A DNA stretch of 64,000 bases from Bacillota bacterium (GCA_023393065.1 JAEWMX010000006.1:62001-126000); one strand, 5' to 3'. Shown: positions 23,511 to 32,388, counted from the stretch's first letter. Notes: generated from the sequence alone by a model not told the origin. Made by a program: numbers and translations.

Positions 23511-25079
23511 GTGTTTTTGAAATTGCTTAGAATATTTCTTAAAGAAAATTTTGGCGCCCGTCGCCTTTTTGGCAGCAAAGCCGCCCAATCAAAAGGACGA
23601 AAGATAGCCCTGTCGTTTCTTTTCGTCTACTTATTCGCCAGCATTGGTTTTTCGACGGGCGCCATGTTTTATTTCTCGGGCCTCACTCGCGAATTGATGC
23701 TCTATGTCGCTTCTTATGCAACTGGCCTAGGTTTTTTGTTCGCGCTCCTTCAAGCTAGCGGCTTTCTCTTTCATTTTAAAGACTATGAAATAATCGGACC
23801 CCTTCCGATAAAACCCCTCTCCCTTCTTTTGGCTAAGCTGATGACGATGATGGTTTTTATCTATATCGTCTTGACGGCTTTGACGCTCCCCATCTTTATC
23901 GTCTATTACATATTCGTGCCTTTTGATATCCTCGGTTTTATCTTGTTGCTTCTTGGCTATTTCCTACTTCCCTTACCGGCGATTATCCTCGGATCTTTCT
24001 TGTCGTTGATTATCGCTCGAATTTCGAAGCACTTTGCAAAATCCAATCTCATCCAGACAATTCTCATGTTCGTCATCTTTCTAACCATCTTTGGCATCTC
24101 GTTAATCGGCGGCGCTTCTGGTGATCAAGGATCCATGATTCCGGTTTGGGTCATCGATGCCATCTCCGCTTTTTATTTGCCAAATGAATGGTATGCCTCT
24201 GCCGTCCACGAAAACAATCTGTTAAACTTTGTTTATTTATTGCTCAGTCACGCCTTGGTCTTCACCATATTTCTTCTCATAATTTCGAAGTTGAGCGTTA
24301 AGACGAATCAGAATCGAACCGCCAACAAGCAAGTCATCATCAAAAGCAACAAATTGCGGAAGACCCCAATTCTCACCGCTCTTATTAAAAAAGAGTGGCG
24401 GAAATTCGTCGGCACGCCCATCTACATCTTCAACTGCGGATTCGGTTTGATAATGTTGGTCATCATGGCGGTGGCGTCAGTCTTCTTGAAAGATGCGATT
24501 GCCGCCGAAGTCGGTTTCTTTTCACCCTTTATCTTGCTCATCGCCTATGGTTTTTGCGTCGTCACGGTGTATACACCGGCGATTAGCCTCTCGTTAGAGG
24601 GACGAAATTTTGGCTTGTTAAAAACCCTTCCGATTAAAGGCGAGACGATCATGAGCGCAAAGATTATCTTCAACTTGCTCTTGCTCCTTCCGGTGATAAT
24701 CATCACCTTGCCCTTCGCATCGTACGGTCTCGGACTCGATATATGGACGGCGCTTTCGGGCTTTTTGGTCCTTGTTTCCTTTACCATACTAACCTCGATT
24801 TTCTTCGCTTGGCTCAATCTCTTTTTCCCGCGATTTGATTTCAAAACGGAAGCCGAAATTGTCAGGCAGAGCATGTCATCATTTATCGCCGTCTTCGGCG
24901 GCATGGGTTTTATGGTTCTCGAGGGGGCGATGCTGGTCGGCATCATGTTCCTTCTATCCTCCCTCCACATCGCTTTCTCTTTGCTCGTTTTGGTGATTGT
25001 CAACGCTTTATTGTCTCTCGCAATCTATTGGCCGATGCACAAGAAAGCCGACAGGCGCTTGCAAAAGATGGAAGCTTAG
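23511..25079 (+). CDS. Large ABC exporter permease-like membrane protein
   Basis: The 522-residue polytopic protein has about twelve predicted membrane segments in two halves separated by a basic cytoplasmic loop (TNQNRTANKQVIIKSNKLRK, near 265-285). It contains FKDYEIIGPLPIKPLSLLLAKL and the parallel NFGLLKTLPIKGETIMSAKI. These two LPIK...AK repeats are the exchanger loops of a duplicated ABC-2 permease. The GTG at 23511 is preferred because GGAG lies ten bases upstream; a TTG at 23502 is too close. It acts with the preceding ATPase. Substrate is unknown. Confidence 0.8.
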   Translation: MFLKLLRIFLKENFGARRLFGSKAAQSKGRKIALSFLFVYLFASIGFSTGAMFYFSGLTRELMLYVASYATGLGFLFALLQASGFLFHFKDYEIIGPLPIKPLSLLLAKLMTMMVFIYIVLTALTLPIFIVYYIFVPFDILGFILLLLGYFLLPLPAIILGSFLSLIIARISKHFAKSNLIQTILMFVIFLTIFGISLIGGASGDQGSMIPVWVIDAISAFYLPNEWYASAVHENNLLNFVYLLLSHALVFTIFLLIISKLSVKTNQNRTANKQVIIKSNKLRKTPILTALIKKEWRKFVGTPIYIFNCGFGLIMLVIMAVASVFLKDAIAAEVGFFSPFILLIAYGFCVVTVYTPAISLSLEGRNFGLLKTLPIKGETIMSAKIIFNLLLLLPVIIITLPFASYGLGLDIWTALSGFLVLVSFTILTSIFFAWLNLFFPRFDFKTEAEIVRQSMSSFIAVFGGMGFMVLEGAMLVGIMFLLSSLHIAFSLLVLVIVNALLSLAIYWPMHKKADRRLQKMEA

Positions 25080-25098
25080 CGATATTTGTTAATAAGAA

Positions 25099-25126
25099 TT
25101 GTTTGTTTTTGATGTGCTAATATAAA
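25099..25126 (+). promoter_or_regulatory. Promoter of the small basic protein and DUF4153 genes
   Basis: TTGTTT (25099-25104), 16 bases, then TATAAA (25121-25126). It is 22 bp before the small gene. Confidence 0.6.
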
Positions 25127-25147
25127 ATTAGAAAAAGAGGTGGATTT

Positions 25148-25279
25148 ATGGCAAAAGGTGTCAAAGCAAAAGTCCCGCCCTTCATGCAAGGGCCGAGTGG
25201 CAATCAGATTCGCCGCCAGAATATCAGAGTCAAACAGAAGCCGCAACGCTCGAATATCACAAGCCGGCGCGGCAGTTAG
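25148..25279 (+). CDS. Small basic protein of 43 residues
   Basis: The reading frame MAKGVKAKVPPF...TSRRGS has a strong ribosome site (AGAGGTGG, four bases before ATG) and its own promoter. The product is very basic, rich in Lys, Arg, Gln and Asn, and lacks Cys or membrane segments. It could bind RNA, DNA or ribosomes. It is not a ribosomal protein I recognise. It lies 42 bp before the DUF4153 gene, probably in the same transcript. Confidence 0.6.
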   Translation: MAKGVKAKVPPFMQGPSGNQIRRQNIRVKQKPQRSNITSRRGS

Positions 25280-25321
25280 TTTTTTACACTTCCGAACCGG
25301 AGGTGGCACAAGGGGGAGCAA

Positions 25322-27073
25322 ATGAATAAATTTGCGTTATTTTTAAAAGCATCGCTTCTCGATCCGTTTGTCCGCAGTTTTCAACGCTTTACCGATTCAA
25401 TCGTTTTGAGCATCGTCCTCGTGATGCTCAGCATTATCAATCTCGAGACGAATGGGGGCCTCGCTATTTTTGGCGAGATGCTGCCTTTTTTGTGGTTGAC
25501 TCTTCCGCTATTGATTTTCAAAACCTTATTAGTGGAACGAATCAAGTTTAAAGGATACTGGAAATATGTATTTACCGGTGCCGCTCTTCTGATCACGATG
25601 TCGTTCTTTTTGATATCTCGCTTTTGGCTGACCACCACGGATCTCATCTTGCAGCTTAGAATGGCGGCGGCTTGGGTCCTCTTCGTCTTGCTCGCTCTCC
25701 TCGTTAATTATTATCCTAAACGGGAAAACTTCGCCTATTATCTCGTCTTTTTGTTGACGAAGTTTTTTGTGACCGTATTTTACGCGGCCGTGCTCTATGG
25801 TGGCATCTTCGCCATCTTAGCTAGCATCGAAGCTCTATTCGGCATCAGCCTGAGCGAGTTCATCTTCATCGATTTGTTCTTTGCCGTCATCGGTTTGGTG
25901 GCCGTCCCGGTCTTTATCGGGTTTCTTCCGGGCCACGATGAGGAAAAGCAAGCTGGCGACTACCACGTTGTTTGGAAGACGGTTTTCGCCTTTATCGTCG
26001 TGCCTTTGATCATGGTTTTCTCGGTAATTTTAATAATTTATATTATTACTTCTTTCGCCAACGCCAACTATTATGGCTTCGTCTATCTAATTTCCGCTTT
26101 GGCGACCGCCTTTTTGACGCTGGCGATGATCTTTTTGCTCGAGAAATTCGAAGTGCATTATCCCCATGTTCGCTTTTTTAATAGATATTGGCCTTTCGTC
26201 TTGCTGGCGATTCTCGGCGGCTTTGTCTATGAACTCGTCATCGCTTTGCTCGCCAGCGGTTTTACCTTGACGACGAGCACTTATTTCTATCTCGGTATCG
26301 CGTTAATCGCTTTGACGATTGTTCGCTTAATCCGAAAACCTTTGCGGCTCGGATATGGGCAAATCATCGGTGTCACTTCAATCGTCAGCGCGTTGGCGAT
26401 TGCCTTCGTTCCGTTTATCAATATTTTGAATTTGGCCACATATTCGGCAAATTCGCGCTTTGAAAAACTTCTCAGCGCTGCCGACATGCTCGTCGATGGT
26501 GAAGTCGTGCCCGCGGGACCGGAAGTCACCCGCGAACTGAAAGGCGAAATCTCGGTCTCCATCCTCTCTTTTCGCGATCTAGGATATGACCGCATCCGCT
26601 GTTTACCCGATGACTTTGTCCTCGATGATTTTGAAGAAGTATTTGGTTTTGAGCTCTATGACTACTATACTGATGACCGCATTCCATTAAATTACTACGC
26701 TTCATACGATGTAATTGATTTTTCAGAGATGAATGCTAATACATATACCGATTTTCTATACATGCCGTCCTTGCTCACGTATGAAGAAAGCGAAGGGACA
26801 TTTTCCTACACCTATGATTTAGATACCGGCCTATGGTCACTTTCAAAAAACGATGTCGACTATGTCGCAATCGATATGGGACAAGTCATTAGCACTTTCT
26901 ATGCGCGCTTTGATGTGGCCACCGATTTCTCGCTCGATTTGTATACGGATTTAAAATACACACCCCTTAGCAATGCCTATGATGTGTATTTTGTCGGTAT
27001 TAGCGGCACTTACGATCCGAGCGAAGACACCTACTATGTTGCTGAAGCCCAATTCTATTTAGGCGTCTACTAG
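25322..27073 (+). CDS. DUF4153-type membrane protein
   Basis: The 583-residue protein has about eleven membrane segments over the first 390 residues, then a soluble C-terminal domain of about 190 residues rich in Asp and Tyr. Segment pattern and ending fit DUF4153 membrane proteins of Bacillota, whose function is unknown. The C-terminal domain appears extracytoplasmic and resembles an acidic beta-rich domain. GGGGGAGC precedes the ATG. The gene converges with yjbQ with only one base between stops. Confidence 0.7.
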   Translation: MNKFALFLKASLLDPFVRSFQRFTDSIVLSIVLVMLSIINLETNGGLAIFGEMLPFLWLTLPLLIFKTLLVERIKFKGYWKYVFTGAALLITMSFFLISRFWLTTTDLILQLRMAAAWVLFVLLALLVNYYPKRENFAYYLVFLLTKFFVTVFYAAVLYGGIFAILASIEALFGISLSEFIFIDLFFAVIGLVAVPVFIGFLPGHDEEKQAGDYHVVWKTVFAFIVVPLIMVFSVILIIYIITSFANANYYGFVYLISALATAFLTLAMIFLLEKFEVHYPHVRFFNRYWPFVLLAILGGFVYELVIALLASGFTLTTSTYFYLGIALIALTIVRLIRKPLRLGYGQIIGVTSIVSALAIAFVPFINILNLATYSANSRFEKLLSAADMLVDGEVVPAGPEVTRELKGEISVSILSFRDLGYDRIRCLPDDFVLDDFEEVFGFELYDYYTDDRIPLNYYASYDVIDFSEMNANTYTDFLYMPSLLTYEESEGTFSYTYDLDTGLWSLSKNDVDYVAIDMGQVISTFYARFDVATDFSLDLYTDLKYTPLSNAYDVYFVGISGTYDPSEDTYYVAEAQFYLGVY

Positions 27074-27074
27074 A

Positions 27075-27491
27075 TTATTCGCCGATTATCTTGATTAAAA
27101 CACGCTTTTTGCGCATGCCGTCAAATTCACCGTAGAAGATTTGCTCCCACGGCCCGAAATCGAGTTTTCCTTCGGTGATGGCGACGACGACCTCACGACC
27201 CATAATCTGCCTTTTCAAGTGGGCGTCGGCATTGTCTTCGAAGCCGTTATGCTCGTACTGATTATATGGTTTTTCGGGAGCGAGTTTCTCTAAGAAACGC
27301 TCGAAATCATGATGGAGACCGACTTCGTCGTCATTGATGAAAACACTGGCGGTGATATGCATGGCGTTAACTAAGACGATACCATCGCTGATCCCGCTTT
27401 TTTCAATCGCCCGTATGACGTCTGGCGTTATGTTGATAAATTCGCGTCGATTATCGGTTTTGATCCAAATCTCATCACGGTACGTCTTCAT
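27075..27491 (-). CDS. yjbQ: YjbQ-family (UPF0047) protein, secondary thiamine phosphate synthase type
   Basis: From the ATG at 27491 the product has 138 residues, the usual family length. That start has a perfect AGGAGG four bases upstream, so the ATG at 27524 is rejected. Motifs include VNAMHITASVFINDDE and HNGFEDNADAHLKRQIMGREVVVAITEGKLDFGPWEQIFYGEFDG, the metal-binding His and Glu and the GxWQ-like signature of UPF0047. E. coli YjbQ has thiamine phosphate synthase side activity, but the physiological role is not settled. It is convergent with the DUF4153 gene and divergent from the secreted protein gene. Confidence 0.88.
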   Translation of the reverse strand: MKTYRDEIWIKTDNRREFINITPDVIRAIEKSGISDGIVLVNAMHITASVFINDDEVGLHHDFERFLEKLAPEKPYNQYEHNGFEDNADAHLKRQIMGREVVVAITEGKLDFGPWEQIFYGEFDGMRKKRVLIKIIGE

Positions 27492-27584
27492 AACTACCTC
27501 CTCTTTTATCTTGGCAACATCCAAATATATTACAAGTGTTTGCGCAAAACCACGAGACGGGCGCAGTAGTTATAAACATAATTT

Positions 27585-27613
27585 TTGACACATGTTTTAA
27601 ATCGTAATATATT
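27585..27613 (+). promoter_or_regulatory. Strong promoter of the secreted protein gene
   Basis: TTGACA (27585-27590), 17 bases, TATATT (27608-27613). The -35 is a perfect match and the spacing is optimal. Confidence 0.75.
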
Positions 27614-27637
27614 GAAAACGTAACGGAGGCTTTTTTA

Positions 27638-29098
27638 ATGGAGCGAAAAAAAGTATATGCTTTGGTTTTGGCCAGCGTTTTAGCGCTTGGTGGAATCCTT
27701 GTCTACAACTCCCTCAATCAGGACGGTATATTAGGCCGTGTCAACGCTGAACCGATTACCTATCAGCGCGAATTCGACGAGAGCGTCGGACCCGCCTCAA
27801 CCGCTAAGCACGGTTTCATACCGAATGTTAACATGTCACTGTTTTATCTCTCCGAATCAGCGCAGACAAGCAGTGAATTTATTCGCCTAAAAGCTAAGGA
27901 TGCGAACACACCGGCGATATTGATGAATTTTACGGTCGCTAATGGCCTCAAAGGCATCGCGGTCAATTATACGGGCGGAAATGCGCCTCTATATGCGCTG
28001 TATTCGCGTAGCGCTTTTGAAGATTACGCGCCGACTGTGGACGACATTATTCCGACAGGAGAAACCGGCTTGGCAGCGGAAGATTACACAGCATGTGGCT
28101 ATTTTCTTTTGATGACTTATTCGACGACCGATATCATCATCGAGGATCTGACCGTTTACTATAGCTGCCAACGCGAAATCGAATCACTCTTCTATTATCA
28201 GGGCAATTGGGAAGGGACTGAAACGCTCAATCATTATACCGGCGCTCGCTCGTGGGGCAATCTGATGGGCTATAAGCCCGCTCAAGACGGCTTTCAGTTT
28301 ATGACCAATCCTACCTCAACCACCAATAATTATTCTTCAGGCCACACCCATTCTCCAACATATGATGATTCTTGGTATCGATGGAACGGCGTCAGCATGA
28401 GAAACTATGTTGAGACAGAAGAAGAAGTAGAAGGGGAGATCGTCAAAGGAAAAGACTACTCAAATACTCCCCAAGGTGGATTTGCCAGCAATCATTTTGA
28501 GGTGACGACAACCGTCATGGTTGATCCCGATATCTTTTATGATGAAGATGCATGGTTTCACGTCTGTCCTTGGGTCAGTTTGGCTACGGCTGATCATCAA
28601 GCGCTACCTGATGCTGGTGGGCTTGTCTACATGCAGTCATACATCGGTAACGATAACTTTGATCCGATTGGCGGAATCAAGACGCGGACCGATACGTACC
28701 GCGGCCGGTTTTTCACCAATTACGCCGCAAATGGCGGAGGCTATGCGTGGGGCTTTCAAGATCCTGACACCACAACGGTCATCGGCGATCCCGGCACGAC
28801 GCTAAGAGAAGCTTATGAAGCTATCAATTTGCCGATTTTTAATGTTCGCTATGTCGTCTCTGGCAATTCGTATGATGTGTTTATTAACGGCTTTAATGTC
28901 TATCATGAAAATGAAGCTTTTTATCTCGATGAGAATTATGTCGATCAAGAATACAGCCTTGAGACCATCGAATTTCATGGTGTGAACTATGGCGATGGTG
29001 TCGATAGCGACGGTGAGGGACCAGACACGATTGCCACACCGCTTGCCGGATATCTTGTATCATATACAAATCCGATTGTTAGAGAGATATTCTCCTAA
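27638..29098 (+). CDS. Secreted or membrane-anchored protein of unknown function
   Basis: The 486-residue protein starts with a basic MERKKVYALVLASVLALGGILVY segment, a signal peptide or anchor. The remaining 460 residues are exported in character: low Lys, many Thr, Tyr, Asn and aromatic residues. FRLKAKDANTPAILMNFTVANGLKGIAVNYTGG suggests a beta-sandwich, and RYVVSGNSYDVFINGFNVYH near 410 resembles a carbohydrate-binding or LamG-type domain strand. It has a strong promoter (27585-27613), GGAGG ribosome site and terminator, so it is a well-expressed single gene. I do not recognise its family. Confidence 0.7.
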   Translation: MERKKVYALVLASVLALGGILVYNSLNQDGILGRVNAEPITYQREFDESVGPASTAKHGFIPNVNMSLFYLSESAQTSSEFIRLKAKDANTPAILMNFTVANGLKGIAVNYTGGNAPLYALYSRSAFEDYAPTVDDIIPTGETGLAAEDYTACGYFLLMTYSTTDIIIEDLTVYYSCQREIESLFYYQGNWEGTETLNHYTGARSWGNLMGYKPAQDGFQFMTNPTSTTNNYSSGHTHSPTYDDSWYRWNGVSMRNYVETEEEVEGEIVKGKDYSNTPQGGFASNHFEVTTTVMVDPDIFYDEDAWFHVCPWVSLATADHQALPDAGGLVYMQSYIGNDNFDPIGGIKTRTDTYRGRFFTNYAANGGGYAWGFQDPDTTTVIGDPGTTLREAYEAINLPIFNVRYVVSGNSYDVFINGFNVYHENEAFYLDENYVDQEYSLETIEFHGVNYGDGVDSDGEGPDTIATPLAGYLVSYTNPIVREIFS

Positions 29099-29117
29099 TA
29101 GATAATCAAACGACTAT

Positions 29118-29140
29118 GGCCGCATTAACGCGGCCTTTTT
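29118..29140 (+). terminator. Rho-independent terminator after the secreted protein gene
   Basis: GGCCGC, a 6-nt loop and GCGGCC are followed by TTTTT. Confidence 0.85.
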
Positions 29141-29153
29141 ACTATGATGCTGA

Positions 29154-29159
29154 TATAAT
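29154..29159 (+). promoter_or_regulatory. Extended -10 of a leaderless promoter
   Basis: TGA-TATAAT ends six bases before the ATG at 29166. No Shine-Dalgarno sequence fits in between, so transcription probably starts at the start codon. Confidence 0.55.
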
Positions 29160-29165
29160 GTTCAT

Positions 29166-29681
29166 ATGTCGATAAATAGAGCCAAAATCAGAATCCTTAA
29201 TCATCCCTTTCCGCTTCTTTACGACGCAAACTCCAAGGTGCTTATCCTCGGTAGTTTTCCTTCGGTGAAGGCCGTCGAAGAAGGTTATTACTATGCGAAT
29301 CCGCATAATCGCTTTTACAAGTTGATGAGCGCATTGTTCGACGAGGATTTTGTCGATGTTCCTTGGCCGAAGAAAAAAGAGTTGCTCTTAAAACACCACA
29401 TCGCCTTACACGACGCGATTGGATACTGCCAAATTCTCGGTTCGAGCGACGCCAAAATCAGCGATGTCAAGCCTTCGGGCATTCGCGAGATTTTCGATAA
29501 TGCCAAAATTAAGAAAGTAATATGCAATGGCGCGAAAGCCTATCAGGAATACATGCGCTTCTTTGCTGATATCGCCATCCCCGTCGTGCAAGCGCCATCC
29601 ACCAGCCCTGCCAATGCCAAGATGCGGTTGACCGATCTAATTGTCGCTTGGAAGGATGCTCTACAAGACATTTTCTCCTAG
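29166..29681 (+). CDS. DNA-deoxyinosine (hypoxanthine) glycosylase, uracil-DNA glycosylase superfamily
   Basis: The 171-residue protein opens its catalytic domain with VLILGSFPSVKAVEEGYYYANPHNRFYKLM, the GSFPS...Y.NP.N.FW-like motif of the hypoxanthine-DNA glycosylase family within the UDG superfamily. It continues with HDAIGYCQILGSSDAKI and ends with VQAPSTSPANA, the substrate-contacting loop. The enzyme removes deaminated adenine (hypoxanthine) from DNA. The start at 29166 has no ribosome site but lies six bases after a -10 hexamer. It is transcribed alone and terminated at 29714-29738. Confidence 0.85.
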   Translation: MSINRAKIRILNHPFPLLYDANSKVLILGSFPSVKAVEEGYYYANPHNRFYKLMSALFDEDFVDVPWPKKKELLLKHHIALHDAIGYCQILGSSDAKISDVKPSGIREIFDNAKIKKVICNGAKAYQEYMRFFADIAIPVVQAPSTSPANAKMRLTDLIVAWKDALQDIFS

Positions 29682-29713
29682 CTATTCGCCGTTAATCGAT
29701 GATAGATTTGTAA

Positions 29714-29738
29714 ATAGACACTATGTGTCTGTTTTTTT
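29714..29738 (+). terminator. Rho-independent terminator after the glycosylase
   Basis: AGACAC, a TAT loop and GTGTCT are followed by GTTTTTTT. Confidence 0.82.
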
Positions 29739-29764
29739 GTTAGGAGGACCCAAATGATAATTCG

Positions 29765-29793
29765 TTGACTAAGTCAATGAAAAATAATAAAAT
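29765..29793 (+). promoter_or_regulatory. Promoter of the MarR-family gene with a palindrome over the -35
   Basis: TTGACT (29765-29770), 17 bases, TAAAAT (29788-29793). The -35 forms the left half of the 13-bp palindrome TTGACT-A-AGTCAA (29765-29777), a size and place expected for an autoregulating MarR repressor. Confidence 0.65.
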
Positions 29794-29816
29794 GCGATAG
29801 TCATGGGGGAATCAGC

Positions 29817-30218
29817 ATGAATATGAAAGAATGGAACGCAAAGTTCATTATGTATCGCCGAACGATTAAACATCTAAAAGATGCCGTCAATCGCGATCTT
29901 AGCACGCAAGGCATCTCGCTACAGCATGCCACCTACTTACTCCTATTGGCGGACAAAGGTCAATTGCGAATAAAAGATCTGAGCGCCTTATCTGATAATG
30001 ACGGAGCCTTGACGACAAGGGCTTTAAAAGTACTTAAAGATAAGAATCTAATCGATCGCACTTGCGACAGCGTTCGACGCTGCAAAATATTTTTGACGGA
30101 TAAAGGTAAAGATGTCGTCAATTACATCGGCGAGGTTTTCGCCCGCCTTCGCGATGAGCTTGCCAAATCGGCGGCCGGAGAAGGTCAAGAAGCGCTTTTA
30201 AGCGCCATTTTAAGTTAA
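29817..30218 (+). CDS. MarR-family transcriptional regulator
   Basis: The 133-residue protein has the winged-helix layout: LQHATYLLLLADKGQLRIKDLSALSDNDGALTTRALKVLKDKNLIDRT (helix-turn-helix), then CDSVRRCKIFLTDKGKDV, the wing with the family's Asp-x-Arg motif, and terminal dimerisation helices. It probably represses its own promoter through the palindrome at 29765-29777 and may control the downstream lipid operon that starts 18 bp after its stop. The ligand is unknown. Confidence 0.82.
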   Translation: MNMKEWNAKFIMYRRTIKHLKDAVNRDLSTQGISLQHATYLLLLADKGQLRIKDLSALSDNDGALTTRALKVLKDKNLIDRTCDSVRRCKIFLTDKGKDVVNYIGEVFARLRDELAKSAAGEGQEALLSAILS

Positions 30219-30236
30219 TATCAAGGATTAAAAACG

Positions 30237-31523
30237 ATGGAAGTCATCATTGAAAACGCACTACGCATATATCTGTTACTTTGTTTGTTACTCCTCATAT
30301 TGTATATTCCGCGAATCGCTTATTATTTTGCGGCCTTTCGCAAACAGCCCAAATTGATTAACGATAAGAAGAATCGCCTCGCTGTCTTGGTTCCGGCTAA
30401 AAATGAGAGTAAATCCATTCAAGCTCTGTTTGATTCTATAAATAAGCAATCATACGACCGCGATTTTTTTGATGTCCATGTCATCGTTGAGGATTTGCGA
30501 GATCCGACGGTGGCGATGGCCAGAGCGGCAGTTGATGCGACGGTTCACATCGTTCCCGATCAAACCCGTAAAGGCGAAGCACTCGATGGCGCGTTGAAAA
30601 AGATTCTAAAAGACAGCCCCGATAAATATGATGCTTTTGTTATCATCGATGCCGATAACCTCGCTCACGAAGACTTTCTTCTTGAGATGAACAATTCCTT
30701 AGCTAGCGACCGCCAGATCATCGTCGGCAAGAAGCGCATTAAGAACTGGGAATCCGTCAATCGTCGCGATCGTTCTTTAGTGAGTAATTGCACATCTCTC
30801 GTCTATTCGATGGTTGACGATTTAGGCAATCGCCATCGCACCAATCGCCACATTCCCGTCAGCATGTGCGGAACGGGCATGATGGTGCGCGCGGATGTGA
30901 TTAAACAATTGGGAGGCTGGCCTTATCGCACGCTGACCGAAGACTACGAAGTGATGATGGATTGCCTGCTCCGCGGCTTTACATCAATGTACTATATGCA
31001 TGCCATCGTCTACACCGAAGAAGCCGTCGAGCATCGCACCTCATTTAAGCGTCGCATGCGGTGGTTGACCGGTTACACGCAGTGCAATAAAAAATACCGC
31101 AAAGCAGTCGTTAAAAAAACGTTTGGTGAAGGCAAGATCGTCTGGAAGAATTTTGACTTTCTCTACTCGCTTATTCCGGTTTATATCTTCGCGGCGGCCA
31201 GCTTGATTCTCGGCATCGTCTGCCTATTGGCGGCCGGAGCCTATGCTATTTTCTTTCAACCTTTATGGTGGCCGATTCTCCGCGTCGCCCTCATCGCCCT
31301 CGGCTTGGTGTATGGCGTCTTATCGCTATTTACGATTCTGACTCTCATCGTCGATCGCAAAAATATCAAGATGAGCGCTTTTGAAGTCATCTCGGTCATA
31401 ATTTTTAATCCCCTCATCCTCGCTGAATTCATCTGGATTTTTATTCGTATTTTTACCGCGACTAACAATCTCGAATGGGATAATGTCGAACGCATTGCCT
31501 ACACCCCTAAAAAGGATAAATAG
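30237..31523 (+). CDS. Membrane glycosyltransferase family 2
   Basis: The 428-residue protein has an N-terminal membrane helix, a GT2 catalytic domain and three C-terminal membrane helices. VLVPAKNES is the nucleotide-sugar-binding start, IIDADN near 139 is the DxD-type motif, LTEDYEV near 234 holds the catalytic acid, and KRRMRW near 278 is a variant of the QxxRW motif of processive enzymes. It belongs to the cellulose/hyaluronan-synthase-like branch. With the following acyltransferase and VTT protein it may make a glycolipid or surface polymer. AAGGA precedes the ATG. Confidence 0.8.
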   Translation: MEVIIENALRIYLLLCLLLLILYIPRIAYYFAAFRKQPKLINDKKNRLAVLVPAKNESKSIQALFDSINKQSYDRDFFDVHVIVEDLRDPTVAMARAAVDATVHIVPDQTRKGEALDGALKKILKDSPDKYDAFVIIDADNLAHEDFLLEMNNSLASDRQIIVGKKRIKNWESVNRRDRSLVSNCTSLVYSMVDDLGNRHRTNRHIPVSMCGTGMMVRADVIKQLGGWPYRTLTEDYEVMMDCLLRGFTSMYYMHAIVYTEEAVEHRTSFKRRMRWLTGYTQCNKKYRKAVVKKTFGEGKIVWKNFDFLYSLIPVYIFAAASLILGIVCLLAAGAYAIFFQPLWWPILRVALIALGLVYGVLSLFTILTLIVDRKNIKMSAFEVISVIIFNPLILAEFIWIFIRIFTATNNLEWDNVERIAYTPKKDK

Positions 31524-31525
31524 AC

Positions 31526-32371
31526 ATGGGTCTTCCAAAGGAAGAATTATTGCAAAGAATTCGCGAAGCCGAAGCGAGAGGCGATTTTCATTTTACGGCT
31601 GAACCCATCGATCCCGACAGCTTTGATCACGTCGACGAAAAATATGAGCATCTATGCACTGGCTTTTTCGAGTGCCTATTTCACCTCTTTATGCGATTTA
31701 TCGCCATGCTTGCCGGCGTTTTTATCAATGGTTTGGCTTTTGGCATGAAAGTAAAAGGACGGAAAAACCTTCGCCGAGTTAAGTCGGCTATCATCACCTG
31801 CAATCACGTTAATAACTTTGATAACCTTATGGTGCGAAACGCCCTTTTTGGTCATCGCCTCTATATTGTCGTCGGCGAATTCAATAACAAAAAAGGCTTT
31901 TTTGGCAAGTGTTTAAAAGCCGGTGGCACTCTCCCTTTAAGCGCTAATCTCAGAGCGATGGTCAATCTTCGCAAGGCGATTGAAAGATTGCTCAAAAAGC
32001 GCAACTATGTCCTATTTTATCCCGAGGAATCAGAGTGGTGGATGTATGAAAAACCCCGTCCCTTTCGCAACGGTGCCTTTCATTTCGCCGCGACGGCAAA
32101 CGTGCCGATCATTCCAATCTTTTTAACCTTCTCTGATCCGAAAGGACTGCGCGCAAAAATCGTTAAGAGTAAAGTCGTCACCGTCCACATCATGCCCCCT
32201 ATCTACCCGCAAGAACATCTGAGCGTCAAAGACAATGTCGATTATATGAGGGACGCCAACTACCAATTGTGCGTCAATAAATACGAAGAATTCTACCAGA
32301 AAACCTTAGTTTATGACATCGTCGATTCTCGCGACGAAAATAGCGAAGACCAAGCCTCTGCCCGAGGATAA
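31526..32371 (+). CDS. 1-acyl-glycerol-3-phosphate acyltransferase (PlsC family)
   Basis: The 281-residue protein has CNHVNNFDN near 91-99 (the Hx4D catalytic motif), YPEESEW near 170 in place of the usual FPEGTRS, and PIIPIFLTF. One or two hydrophobic helices lie near 45-72. PlsC makes phosphatidic acid from lyso-phosphatidate. The changed second motif (EESEWW instead of EGTRS) suggests a divergent acyl acceptor. It follows the glycosyltransferase by 2 bp, so the two probably act on the same lipid. Confidence 0.8.
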   Translation: MGLPKEELLQRIREAEARGDFHFTAEPIDPDSFDHVDEKYEHLCTGFFECLFHLFMRFIAMLAGVFINGLAFGMKVKGRKNLRRVKSAIITCNHVNNFDNLMVRNALFGHRLYIVVGEFNNKKGFFGKCLKAGGTLPLSANLRAMVNLRKAIERLLKKRNYVLFYPEESEWWMYEKPRPFRNGAFHFAATANVPIIPIFLTFSDPKGLRAKIVKSKVVTVHIMPPIYPQEHLSVKDNVDYMRDANYQLCVNKYEEFYQKTLVYDIVDSRDENSEDQASARG

Positions 32372-32376
32372 AATGT

Positions 32377-32382
32377 TATAAT
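32377..32382 (+). promoter_or_regulatory. Extended -10 of a probable leaderless promoter
   Basis: TGT-TATAAT ends six bases before a GTG at 32389. It lies just after the stop of the acyltransferase gene, so the VTT gene may have its own leaderless transcript besides operon readthrough. Confidence 0.5.
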
Positions 32383-32388
32383 AACGTG

